Source of the DNA: Pacificimonas flava
GTDB taxonomy: Bacteria; Pseudomonadota; Alphaproteobacteria; Sphingomonadales; Sphingomonadaceae
Length of the DNA stretch: 64,000 bases
Reading direction: 5' to 3'
NCBI RefSeq assembly: GCF_000342165.1
Contig: NZ_AMRV01000011.1
Span: 1 to 64,000, forward strand
Of the stretch, positions 1 through 8,021 are shown piece by piece. Under the pieces are notes generated by a model. It was not told where the DNA came from, did no database searches, and was given only the letters and a program-made list of their open reading frames with translations. Both the position numbers and the translations under genes were made by a program. Every line of letters starts with the position of its first letter. The first letter of the stretch is position 1.

Positions 1-25
1 AAAAAACTTGGCAAAGGAACATCCT

Positions 26-48
26 ATGGTGCATCGACAACGCACCAT
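26..48. repeat. short inverted repeat at left edge
   Basis: Arms ATGGTGC and GCACCAT, 7 bp each, are separated by 9 bases. It lies just past the 3' end of the methyltransferase gene. It may be an operator or a weak hairpin, but no T-tract follows, so a terminator role is not supported. The rest of bases 1-144 holds no gene I can support. Confidence 0.3.
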
Positions 49-144
49 GAAAAGCTTTGGCCTCGTTTGGAGGGTGGCGGCGGAGGTGGCTGTCCCGTGC
101 TGACTTTTGCCATGAAGCCGAGTCTTTACGTAGAAGACTGCTGA

Positions 145-795
145 TTACTCCGCAAGTATCGCGGCGCTATTATAGCGGTAGGTATCCCAAGTCGGCTTGT
201 AATCGTCACAGGCCTGATCGCCCCAAACACTCCAGCCCTTACGCTTGCCGCGAGAAAAAAGCTCAATGCGAGGCCCCCAAGAGCAAGCCTCAATAAGATC
301 ATATTGCTCGTCGGGTTTGCGACTATGTTCTCGTTTGCGGCTTTCCATATAATTGACTTGGCTACGACCAGGCTGGAGTGTTCGTGCGTTTTTACCTCGA
401 ACACCAAAAAGCAGCATTTCTGTTACGTTCCGAAAATAAAACCCCACGCCTCGTCCGTCTGAACCGCCGTCCTTTCTGATCTTTCGCCAGATTAGGTTGG
501 ACTTATATGTGAAACCCCAGGCTTCCATCACCCGCAAGCCGTCGGGTAAAAGGGCATTCGGCACCCATAAATAAAGGTGGGCGGGATCGGCCGCGATATC
601 CGCGACGGGCAATGCACAAATATCATCCAGCCCCATCGTGCCGTAACGCGCCAAGCGCCGATGTTCCGGAGCGACCTTGCCTGTGCGATTTTGGAACTGC
701 CAAGGCGGATCGGCGAGAATCGTGCCGAATGCGCGCGAACGCGCAACACTACTCAGGGAATTTTTCACCAACAATGACGGGCTTAGTGCATCCAT
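145..795 (-). CDS. MT-A70 family DNA adenine methyltransferase
   Basis: This 216-residue protein carries the DPPW catalytic motif near residue 29 (ILADPPWQF), which marks the MT-A70 class of SAM-dependent N6-adenine methyltransferases. The rest fits the family: a LYLWVPNALL strand and a C-terminal RIELFSRGKRKGW block. In bacteria these proteins are usually small, phage- or island-borne DNA methyltransferases, either orphan or paired with restriction genes. No partner is visible here. The gene is clearly poorer in GC (about half) than its neighbours, which suggests acquisition by transfer. The start at 795 is the first ATG after the GTTC-repeat region. Family assignment is firm. The target sequence is unknown. 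Confidence 0.9.
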   Translation of the reverse strand: MDALSPSLLVKNSLSSVARSRAFGTILADPPWQFQNRTGKVAPEHRRLARYGTMGLDDICALPVADIAADPAHLYLWVPNALLPDGLRVMEAWGFTYKSNLIWRKIRKDGGSDGRGVGFYFRNVTEMLLFGVRGKNARTLQPGRSQVNYMESRKREHSRKPDEQYDLIEACSWGPRIELFSRGKRKGWSVWGDQACDDYKPTWDTYRYNSAAILAE

Positions 796-841
796 CGCGA
801 TCAGTCCTACCTTACGGCCCCACGACTAGCGACGCAGGTAT

Positions 842-879
842 GTTCTTTTATGTTCTTTTTATGTTCTTACGCAAAGAAC
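842..879. promoter_or_regulatory. GTTC direct repeats with inverted GAAC, upstream of methyltransferase
   Basis: Three GTTC words stand at 842-845, 852-855 and 863-866. The last two are spaced as GTTC-N7-GTTC, the form described for alphaproteobacterial LexA boxes. The third copy is also half of a palindrome GTTCTT-ACGCA-AAGAAC (863-879). The cluster sits 47-84 bases before the methyltransferase start, within its likely promoter, so it may be an operator for LexA or a phage-type repressor. The binding protein is inferred only from spacing. Confidence 0.4.
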
Positions 880-899
880 TTAGCGTGTCAAATTCACGC

Positions 900-1937
900 C
901 TACTCCGCCGCTTCCCCGAGCAAGCTCGGCTCATCTTCTTCGTTCGCCGATGCCGCCGGCTTGGCCTTGCGCTTGTCGAAGCTGGTCCAGACGTCGTTCC
1001 AGTTGCCGCGCGTTGCCGCCTTCGAGTATTCCGTGGCGCGGGTTTCGAAGAAATTGGCGTGCTCGACGCCGTTGAGGAGCGGGGTCAGCCAGGGGAGCGG
1101 GTGCTCCTCGATCAGGTAGATCGGCTTCAGGCCAAGCTGGCCCAGGCGCCAGTCGGCGATGTAGCGGATATACTTCTTGATCTCCTTGGGGCTCATGCCG
1201 TTCACCGGCCCCATTTCGAAGGCGAGGTCGATGAAGGCGTCCTCCAGCCGCACCGTCTTCTGACAGATGTCGACAATGTCCTCCTTGACCGCCTTGGTCA
1301 GGCACTGGCGCTCCTCGATGAAGGCGTGGAACAGACGGGTGATCCCCTCGCAGTGCAGGCTCTCGTCGCGCACCGACCAGCTGACGATCTGGCCCATGCC
1401 CTTCATCTTGTTGAAGCGCGGGAAGTTCATCAGCATGGCGAAGCTGGCGAACAGCTGCAGCCCCTCCGTAAAGCCGCCGAACATGGCCAGCGTGCGGGCG
1501 ATATCCTCGTCGCTGTCGACGCCGAACTGCTGCAGATAGTCGTGCTTGTCGGCCATCTCCTCATATTCCATGAACATGGAATATTCGGATTCCGGCATGC
1601 CGATCGTGTCGAGCAGGTGCGAATAGGCGGCGATGTGCACCGTCTCCATGTTGCTGAACGCCGTCAGCATCATCTTGATCTCGGTCGGCTTGAACACGCG
1701 GCCGTACTTGTCGTGATAGCAGTCCTGCACCTCCACATCGGCCTGGGTGAAGAAGCGGAAGATCTGGGTCAGGAGGTTGCGCTCGTGCGGGCTCAGCTTT
1801 TGCGCCCAGTCGCGGCAATCCTCGCCCAGCGGCACCTCCTCCGGCATCCAGTGGATCTGCTGCTGGCGTTTCCAGAAATCATAGGCCCAGGGATATTCGA
1901 AGGGCTTGTAGGTCTTGCGGGCTTCGAGAAGGGACAT
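900..1937 (-). CDS. nrdB: ribonucleoside-diphosphate reductase, beta (radical) subunit
   Basis: This 345-residue class Ia small subunit supplies the di-iron tyrosyl radical for deoxyribonucleotide synthesis. Iron ligands are visible as QADVEV, ETVH and DESLH. The radical tyrosine follows the ETVH histidine by four residues (HIAAY), as in E. coli NrdB. The start MSLLEARK at 1937 is chosen because it matches the usual family N-terminus; an in-frame extension further upstream runs into the hairpin repeats. It lies downstream of nrdA on the same strand, 242 bp away, with the palindromic repeat cluster between them, so the two are probably co-transcribed. The C-terminal tail is acidic and should dock on NrdA. 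Confidence 0.96.
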   Translation of the reverse strand: MSLLEARKTYKPFEYPWAYDFWKRQQQIHWMPEEVPLGEDCRDWAQKLSPHERNLLTQIFRFFTQADVEVQDCYHDKYGRVFKPTEIKMMLTAFSNMETVHIAAYSHLLDTIGMPESEYSMFMEYEEMADKHDYLQQFGVDSDEDIARTLAMFGGFTEGLQLFASFAMLMNFPRFNKMKGMGQIVSWSVRDESLHCEGITRLFHAFIEERQCLTKAVKEDIVDICQKTVRLEDAFIDLAFEMGPVNGMSPKEIKKYIRYIADWRLGQLGLKPIYLIEEHPLPWLTPLLNGVEHANFFETRATEYSKAATRGNWNDVWTSFDKRKAKPAASANEEDEPSLLGEAAE

Positions 1938-1966
1938 GGTGGTGGCTCCCGTTACATTCGTTTGCC

Positions 1967-2143
1967 CTTCCCGCCGGGAAGAGGATCTGTGGAGGGGCCG
2001 GTCCGGCGCGGCGCCGGGCGAGCCTTGCGGCTCGCGGACCCTCCCCTGACCCCTCCCTTTCAGGGAGGGGAAATTTGATACGCTCCCCTCCCTTTCGGAG
2101 AGGGGAAATCGATGCGCTCTCCCTCCCGTCTCGGGGGAGGGAA
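1967..2143. repeat. cluster of palindromic hairpin repeats between nrdA and nrdB
   Basis: Within the 242-bp gap at least four separate hairpins occur. CTTCCCG-C-CGGGAAG lies at 1967-1981. CCCCTCCCT-TTC-AGGGAGGGG lies at about 2050-2070. A related CCCCTC...GAGGGG copy lies at about 2093-2106. TCCCTCCC...GGGAGGGA lies at about 2119-2142. Between the first two is a long imperfect GC-rich stem (about 1988-2050). The shared CCCTCCCTTTC core suggests repeated units of a REP-like extragenic element. Such stems can buffer mRNA between the two subunits. Confidence 0.6.
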
Positions 2144-2179
2144 ACTGGTGTGCCCGGGTTAGCGGGCGGCGCGGTCCTA

Positions 2180-4069
2180 CTACTGGCAGGCCAGGCATTC
2201 GTCATAGTCGGTCGACGGCAGGTCGATCTTGGCGAGTTCGGGCGTGTTGTCCGCCTCCACGCCGCCGGCGAAGCCCGCGCGCTGCACGCTCTTCGACCGC
2301 AGATAATAGAGCGATTTGATGCCGAGTTCCCATGCGCGGTAGTGCAGCATGAGCAGATCCCATTTCTCCGCGTCGGCGGGGATGAACAGGTTCAGCGACT
2401 GCGACTGGTCGATATAGGGCGTGCGGTCGGCGGCGAGTTCAAGGAGCCAGCGCTGATCGACCTCGAACGCGGTGCGGAACACGCCCTTTTCGTCGGCGGT
2501 CAGGAAATCGAGATGCTGGACGCTGCCGCCGCGTTCCAGGATGGAATTCCAGACCTTGTCGGTGTCCTTCGACTTGGCCTTCAGGATGTCCTCCAGGTGC
2601 GGGTTCTTCACCGTGAAGCTGCCGGACAGCGTCTTGTGCGTGTAGATGTTGGCCGGGATCGGCTCGATACAGGCGGACGTGCCGCCGCAGATGATGCTGA
2701 TCGAGGCGGTCGGCGCGATCGCCATCTTGCAGCTGAACCGCTCCATCGCGCCCATGTCGGCGGCATCGGGGCACGCGCCGCGCTCCTTCGCCAGCAGCAT
2801 CGACGCCTCGTCCGCCTCTGCCCGGATATGCTTGAAGATCTTCATGTTCCACGATTTGGCAAGCGCGGACTCGAAGGGGATCTTGCGCGCCTGCAGGAAG
2901 CTGTGGAAGCCCATGACGCCGAGGCCGACGGAGCGTTCGCGCATGGCGGAATATTTCGCCCGCGCCATCTCGTCCGGCGCGCGCTCGATATAGTCGGTGA
3001 GGACATTGTCGAGGAAGCGCATGATATCCTCAACGAAGCCATCCTCCTTCGACCATTCGTCCCAGGTTTCGAGGTTGAGCGAGGAGAGGCAGCAGACGGC
3101 CGTGCGATCCTCGCCATGCTGGTCGAAGCCGGTCGGCAGGGTGATTTCGGAGCACAGGTTGGATGTCGTCACCTTCAGGCCCGCATCGCGCTGGTGCTTG
3201 GGCATCGCCTCGTTCACGCGGTCGATGAAGATGATGTACGGCTCGCCCGTGGCAAGGCGCGTCTCGACGATCTTCTGGAAGAGGGCGCGGGCATCGACCT
3301 TCGCGCGCGGGCTGCCGTCCTTTGGCGACAGAAGGTCGAACTCCTCGCCGTCGCGCACCGCCTGCATGAACGCGTCGGTCAGGAGCACGCCGTGGTGCAG
3401 GTTCAGCGCCTTTCGGTTGAAGTCGCCGGACGGCTTGCGGATCTCCAGGAACTCCTCGATTTCCGGATGCGTCACGTCGAGATAGCAGGCAGCGGACCCG
3501 CGGCGAAGGCTGCCCTGGCTGATGGCCAGCGTCAGCGAATCCATGACGCGGACGAAGGGCACGATGCCGGAGGTCTTGCCGTTCAGACCGACCGATTCGC
3601 CGATGCCGCGCACATGGCCCCAATAGGTGCCGATGCCGCCGCCCTTCGACGCCAGCCAGACATTCTCGTTCCACGTGCCGACGATGCCGTCCAGGCTGTC
3701 CGGCACGGAGTTGAGGTAGCAGGAAATGGGCAGACCGCGCCCCGTGCCGCCGTTCGACAGGACGGGCGTCGCCGGCATGAACCACAGGCGCGAGATATAG
3801 TCGTACAGGCGCTGGGCATGCGCCTCGTCATCGGCATAGGCGGCCGCGACACGCGCGAACAGGTCCTGCGGCTCCTCGCCCGGCAGCAGATAGCGGTCGG
3901 CCAGCGTCTCCTTGCCGAAGACGGTCAGGTTCGAATCGCGCGACCGGTCCACCTTGACCGGGAAGCGGGGGGCGTAGGCGGATTTGGCCGCCGTGCCGCG
4001 CGCTTCGGTTTCGGGAGCTTCGGTCTCGACGCCGCTGAAATCCATGACGCTTCTATCCCCAATCTTCAT
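2180..4069 (-). CDS. nrdA: ribonucleoside-diphosphate reductase, alpha (catalytic) subunit
   Basis: This 629-residue protein reduces ribonucleoside diphosphates. Visible family features are ATPVLSNGG followed by the cysteine of SCYLNSVPD, NLCSEITLP with the active-site cysteine, the APTASIS loop, and a C-terminal CLACQ cysteine pair that exchanges disulfides with thioredoxin or glutaredoxin. It is shorter than the 760-residue E. coli enzyme because no N-terminal ATP-cone is seen. The first 70 residues are low complexity and then pass straight into the catalytic barrel. The start MKIGDRSVMDF at 4069 is the best choice; MDFSG at 4045 is an alternative. It lies upstream of nrdB on the same strand and is probably regulated by the NrdR-like boxes at 4266-4313. 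Confidence 0.96.
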   Translation of the reverse strand: MKIGDRSVMDFSGVETEAPETEARGTAAKSAYAPRFPVKVDRSRDSNLTVFGKETLADRYLLPGEEPQDLFARVAAAYADDEAHAQRLYDYISRLWFMPATPVLSNGGTGRGLPISCYLNSVPDSLDGIVGTWNENVWLASKGGGIGTYWGHVRGIGESVGLNGKTSGIVPFVRVMDSLTLAISQGSLRRGSAACYLDVTHPEIEEFLEIRKPSGDFNRKALNLHHGVLLTDAFMQAVRDGEEFDLLSPKDGSPRAKVDARALFQKIVETRLATGEPYIIFIDRVNEAMPKHQRDAGLKVTTSNLCSEITLPTGFDQHGEDRTAVCCLSSLNLETWDEWSKEDGFVEDIMRFLDNVLTDYIERAPDEMARAKYSAMRERSVGLGVMGFHSFLQARKIPFESALAKSWNMKIFKHIRAEADEASMLLAKERGACPDAADMGAMERFSCKMAIAPTASISIICGGTSACIEPIPANIYTHKTLSGSFTVKNPHLEDILKAKSKDTDKVWNSILERGGSVQHLDFLTADEKGVFRTAFEVDQRWLLELAADRTPYIDQSQSLNLFIPADAEKWDLLMLHYRAWELGIKSLYYLRSKSVQRAGFAGGVEADNTPELAKIDLPSTDYDECLACQ

Positions 4070-4265
4070 CTGTGATGCACCCGCGCCGTCCGTACCGCAC
4101 GCGTGCCGTTCGTTCCTGAACCCTAATGGCGGCAATCGGTCCGTGGCGAGGGCGGATTCGGACTTGTCCCCGATATCCCCGTAATCCACAAAGAGCGGCG
4201 CCGCCGCGCGCGGTCCGGGCAGACATAGGAATGGCAATGCGCCGAGGCGAGCCCCCTGCGCCGAA

Positions 4266-4281
4266 ACACCATCCCTAGTGG
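4266..4281 (-). promoter_or_regulatory. candidate NrdR box, nrdA-proximal
   Basis: Read toward nrdA the site is CCACTAGGGATGGTGT. It keeps the CACTA...TGGTG dyad of the NrdR consensus (acaCwAtATaTwGtgt), about 11 of 16 positions. It starts exactly 32 bp from the second site at 4298-4313. Together they lie about 200-245 bp before the nrdA start, in a 405-bp gap (4070-4474) that has no supported gene. Confidence 0.5.
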
Positions 4282-4297
4282 CTACTCCCCGGCCCGA

Positions 4298-4313
4298 CGA
4301 CTACAGATTGTGG
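4298..4313 (-). promoter_or_regulatory. candidate NrdR box, nrdA-distal
   Basis: Read toward nrdA the site is CCACAATCTGTAGTCG. Its core ACAATCTGTAGT agrees with the NrdR consensus core at 10 of 12 positions. A TTGAAC hexamer overlaps its upstream edge (4313-4318) and could be a -35 element. The 32-bp start-to-start distance to the other box is the usual three-helical-turn spacing of tandem NrdR sites. The repressor gene itself is not in the window. Confidence 0.55.
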
Positions 4314-4474
4314 TTCAATGCGGGTCCACACGCAAGCGCAAATTGCCCCCGCAGCGCAAAAATTTCCCTCCCGTCACGGATGTTCGAGGCGACTCGGCGG
4401 ATGCACGGATCCAGCGTCGGGGGCGGTGCGGCGACCTTCACCAAATCCTAATCCCTCCACGGCAAGGTCGCGGC

Positions 4475-4870
4475 ATGCGCGTCCTTTACATCGACGATAA
4501 CCGGATCAACCTGAAGGTGATCGAAGCCATGCTGGGCATACGCTCGGCCCAGGCGCTGTCGGCGCCGAACGGAGAGGTCGGGCTTGCCATGCTGGATGCC
4601 GAGGATGTCGACGCCGTGCTGGTGGACCTGCGCATGCCGGACATGGACGGTTTCGAAGTGCTGCGGCGCATACGCGGGCGCGGCGACGCCAAGGCGTCCC
4701 TGCCCGTCTGCATCGTCACGGCCGATCCCGATTCGAACCTCGGCGCACAGGCACGGCGGGCTGGTGCCGACGAGTTCCTGACCAAGCCGGTGATGATGGC
4801 GGACCTGTTCGCGTTCCTCGACGCGGTCGAAGCCCAGGACCCGAGGCCGGCCGTCCGCGCCTGTCCATGA
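4475..4870 (+). CDS. single-domain response regulator receiver
   Basis: This 131-residue protein is only a CheY-like receiver domain. The acidic pair (IDD, residues 6-8), the phosphoacceptor Asp of VLVDLRMPDMDG (about 52), the Thr of VTAD and the Lys of LTKPV are all present. No output domain follows, so it probably relays phosphate or acts by protein contact. Start MRVLYID at 4475 is preferred over longer in-frame starts, because the domain begins at once and the upstream part has no homology-like pattern. It converges on a close paralogue at 4902-5297, which starts with nearly the same residues. Confidence 0.9.
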   Translation: MRVLYIDDNRINLKVIEAMLGIRSAQALSAPNGEVGLAMLDAEDVDAVLVDLRMPDMDGFEVLRRIRGRGDAKASLPVCIVTADPDSNLGAQARRAGADEFLTKPVMMADLFAFLDAVEAQDPRPAVRACP

Positions 4871-4901
4871 ATCCGCGAATCGAAGACGCCGCCGCCCGCG
4901 C

Positions 4902-5297
4902 CTAGGCCGCCGGCGGTGCGGGTGGCCGCGGGTTGGAGACCACCAGGTCGGCAATCACCTCGAAAAGCTCTCGCATGGCCACCGGCTTCAACAGGATGGC
5001 GTCGGCGCCCGCGGCGCGGCACTCATCATCGATCCGCTCGCCCGTATCGGCCGTCACCACGATCAGCGGCACGTTCCGGCGCTCATCATCCCACTGGCGG
5101 ATACGCTTCATCGTTTCGAAACCGTCGACGGCCGGCATACGCAGGTCGACAAGAACGACGTCGAAACGATCCTCCCCGAAAATCCGCAACCCCTCGCCCG
5201 CATCGGAGGCGCCGACCATGTCAGCACCGCCGACGCGGAGCATATCCTCCACAATGCGGCGATTCAGATCGTCGTCCTCAATGAACAATACGCGCAT
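4902..5297 (-). CDS. single-domain response regulator receiver
   Basis: This 131-residue stand-alone receiver has the acidic pair EDD near residue 8, the phosphoacceptor in VLVDLRMPAVDG, the VVTAD threonine and a conserved Lys in LLKPV. It starts 35 bp after the stop of the TPR histidine kinase on the same strand, so the kinase and receiver are probably co-transcribed and cognate. It strongly resembles the convergent receiver at 4475-4870, and the two may have arisen by an inverted duplication. The output partner is unknown. Confidence 0.9.
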   Translation of the reverse strand: MRVLFIEDDDLNRRIVEDMLRVGGADMVGASDAGEGLRIFGEDRFDVVLVDLRMPAVDGFETMKRIRQWDDERRNVPLIVVTADTGERIDDECRAAGADAILLKPVAMRELFEVIADLVVSNPRPPAPPAA

Positions 5298-5332
5298 ATC
5301 AAACCTTTACTTGAACGAATTAACCTTATTTA

Positions 5333-7864
5333 CTAACGGACAGCTTTATTGGCGCGCATGTCGTTCGCATGTCGGCTCCATTTCTCGCCAGTATCATTCC
5401 GGACGAGTTCTGCAACGTGCGAAACGTCGGCGACATGCGCCGCTTCGAGCGATTCCGGCGGCATGTTCATGTCCATCGGCCAGCCCGCAAACCACAGCGA
5501 AAGATCGGGGCGGCGGATACGAAGATCTTGTAGCGGCGGCAGATTCACATCCCGGGCGCCGGGTCCGAAAACCAGCAGAAGCGCGCGCGTTTCCGGCATT
5601 TCGGCGAGCGCGAGCGCCTCTTCGAAATTTTCGACGAACTGCACGGATTCGGGTCGGTCCTGCAAGGCGCGGCGGGCGACGGCGGCGGGAAGAGGCGCGG
5701 GCGCGTAGACTGCGATGCGGCCATGTTCGGTCGCCTGTGCGGCGTCGTCCGCGCGAACGGCATTGGCTTCCGACAGGGAAAGAGGCAGGACGAGCGTGAA
5801 GACCGTTCCCTCGCCCGGCACGCTTTCGAGGCCGAGCGATCCACCCATCCCCTCGGCAAATTCGCGGGAGATGGTCAGGCCGAGCCCCGTGCCGGAATGC
5901 TGCCGGGTGCGAGAGCTGTCCACCTGATGAAAGGGAATGAAGATTTCCTCCAGATCCTCCGGCGCGATGCCGATGCCGGTATCGGTCACGACGACAACCA
6001 AGTCGTCGGGCGCTTCCGGCTCCACACGGGCGGTGATGGTGACCTTCCCCTCGGAGGTGAACTTCACGGCGTTGGATACGAGATTGAATACGATCTGACG
6101 AACGCGCTGTTCATCCCCCAGCGCCCGATCCGGCGTCCCGTCGAGTTTGCAGGAAAACTCCAGTCCCTTGCTGCGCGCTGCATCGCCGAACACGTTGCCG
6201 ACCTCCGTCAGGCTGCGGCGCAGCTCGAACGGTTCGCGCCGCAGCATGACCTTGCCCGAATCGAGCTTCGCCATGTCGAGGATGTCATCGACGATCGCCT
6301 TCATCGTGCTGCCGGCACCGTGCATCAGTTCGACGCGGCTGCGCACCTCCTCGTTCAGCGCATGATCGGCAAGCATCACCTGCGTCATGCCGAGTATGCC
6401 GTTCAGCGGCGTGCGAATCTCGTGGCTGGTCGTTGCAAGGAACTCGCTTTTCGCGGCCAGCGCCTTTTCCAGTTCGAGATTGGTGCTGGTGAGGACGACA
6501 TTGGCAGCCTTCGCCTCGTCGCGCCGGCGGCGGATATTACGCACGGCGATGTAAGAGAGCGCGGCGATAACGAAAGCGGCGATAGACACGAAGATGACGA
6601 TGCGCCGATTGAATTCCGCGGTCTGTTCCGCGATCTTGACGTCCCGTTCCAGCTGGCCCGCGCGCAGCCGCTGGATCTGCAGTTCCTGATTGGCGAAATC
6701 GAAACGGGCGCCGATCAGGGCGTTGATGGCCGATGCCGTCACCTCGGCCGCATCGTCGTCGAGACGCTTCAGCGCCAGGAGATGCTGGAGGGCGAGGCCG
6801 TCGCGGCCGAGCGCGGCGTAGGTCTGGTAGGCCGTTTCGTGAAAGTCGCGGAACATGGAATCCGTCGTGGACAGATCCCTCCCCTCAAACGTGCGGTCGA
6901 GAAGGGTCGCCGCTTCCTCGGTCTGTCCCATGCCCGCCGCGATCTGCGCCTCTACCCCGCTCACATAGGGCAGCCAGTTCTCGCCGTTTGCCTGCTCGGC
7001 CAGGCTGCGCGCTTGCGCGATGGAGCGGCGAGCGGACGGCCAGGATTCCGATTTCGCTTGCGCCGCGGCGATGTTCGTGAGGATTCGGGATTGCAGCAGG
7101 GCATTGTCCTGCTGCTGCGCGATGGCCAGGGCCGTCCGATATGCGCGAACCGCCTCCTCGTACCGCTGCATTTCAACCAGAACATATCCGATATTGTTCT
7201 GCAGGGCGAGGCGCAGGGTCGGATCGTCGTCGAACACCTCGGCCGCCTGCCGGAAATAGCGCAAGGCCCGGTCGTCGTCTCCGGCGGTGGCATAGAGGAT
7301 GCCCATGATCTGCAGCGTCAAAGACTGCGAACGCGCGGCGCCGGCCTCTCTCAGGACGTCGTGCGCCTGCGTCGCCGCCTGCAGCGATTCCGCATAGCGG
7401 CCGGTACGGTAGAAAAAGGCGGCGCGCTGCCGCTGAACCTCCCCGAGTTCCTCACTGCCGGGCGCGACGCGCTGAAGGATCGACAAAGCTTCATCAAGAT
7501 GCCCCTGCTCCTCCTCGACGCGGTTGGTCGCGAGTGCCGCAGCGGCCTCGATGCGCAGGCTTTTCGCGCGAACATAGCCCTGCTCGCGTTCGCTTTCGAT
7601 CTGCGGAATGAGCCGACGCGCCCGCTCGATCAGAATATCGGCGGCAGCCGGATCGTCATTCACGCCCCGCTCTGCGCGGTCGAGAAGCCGTTCCGCCTGC
7701 CGGGCAGGCTGCCCCTCATCCTTTTGCGCGTCTACCGGAGCTGCCAGCGTACCGGCGAGCCAGCCCAGCACGATAATGATCGGCACGGTAAAGAACCAAA
7801 GCCGCAAGACATGTCCCCCAAAAGGCGGCCGTGTCGCCGCCCGTCTGCTTTCAATTTCCAGCAT
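5333..7864 (-). CDS. TPR-containing membrane sensor histidine kinase
   Basis: About 843 residues. The order is: an N-terminal hydrophobic segment (WFFTVPIIIVLGWLAG), a long helical region of TPR-like repeats (about 60-420) that is probably periplasmic, a transmembrane helix (IVIFVSIAAFVIAALSY), a HisKA domain with the phospho-His in TSHEIRTPLNG (about 480), and an HATPase with NAVKF (N box), DTGIGI (G1) and GTGLGL (G2). The last 120 residues look like a degenerate receiver without a clear phosphoacceptor. The start is uncertain: ATG at 7864 lacks a clear Shine-Dalgarno, whereas a TTG at 7807 has GGGGGA just upstream and begins right at the signal anchor. The downstream lone receiver is the likely partner. 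Confidence 0.88.
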   Translation of the reverse strand: MLEIESRRAATRPPFGGHVLRLWFFTVPIIIVLGWLAGTLAAPVDAQKDEGQPARQAERLLDRAERGVNDDPAAADILIERARRLIPQIESEREQGYVRAKSLRIEAAAALATNRVEEEQGHLDEALSILQRVAPGSEELGEVQRQRAAFFYRTGRYAESLQAATQAHDVLREAGAARSQSLTLQIMGILYATAGDDDRALRYFRQAAEVFDDDPTLRLALQNNIGYVLVEMQRYEEAVRAYRTALAIAQQQDNALLQSRILTNIAAAQAKSESWPSARRSIAQARSLAEQANGENWLPYVSGVEAQIAAGMGQTEEAATLLDRTFEGRDLSTTDSMFRDFHETAYQTYAALGRDGLALQHLLALKRLDDDAAEVTASAINALIGARFDFANQELQIQRLRAGQLERDVKIAEQTAEFNRRIVIFVSIAAFVIAALSYIAVRNIRRRRDEAKAANVVLTSTNLELEKALAAKSEFLATTSHEIRTPLNGILGMTQVMLADHALNEEVRSRVELMHGAGSTMKAIVDDILDMAKLDSGKVMLRREPFELRRSLTEVGNVFGDAARSKGLEFSCKLDGTPDRALGDEQRVRQIVFNLVSNAVKFTSEGKVTITARVEPEAPDDLVVVVTDTGIGIAPEDLEEIFIPFHQVDSSRTRQHSGTGLGLTISREFAEGMGGSLGLESVPGEGTVFTLVLPLSLSEANAVRADDAAQATEHGRIAVYAPAPLPAAVARRALQDRPESVQFVENFEEALALAEMPETRALLLVFGPGARDVNLPPLQDLRIRRPDLSLWFAGWPMDMNMPPESLEAAHVADVSHVAELVRNDTGEKWSRHANDMRANKAVR

Positions 7865-8021
7865 ATCAGCGTGTGCCGGTTCTGGGCGCGTTATCCTAAC
7901 GAAACGTGCAGAAAAATGCGCGGGCGGCCGCCGCCGGGAAAAACAAGGCGGCGCCGATGGGCCCATCGGTCCGCGTTTCGCCATTGCCAAGCAGCGCGCG
8001 CGGCGTGCTAGAGACCCGGCC

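Noticed and set aside
612-2078. Long open frame on the plus strand across nrdB
   Set aside because: It is the reverse-strand shadow of a GC-rich gene; composition is His/Leu/Arg/Val-biased and the real nrdB motifs are on the minus strand.
2075-4075. 666-codon frame on the plus strand across nrdA
   Set aside because: Antisense shadow; the minus strand carries full NrdA motifs with proper start and stop.
5723-8011. 762-codon frame opposite the histidine kinase
   Set aside because: Composition is typical of antisense GC-rich frames and no domain was recognisable.
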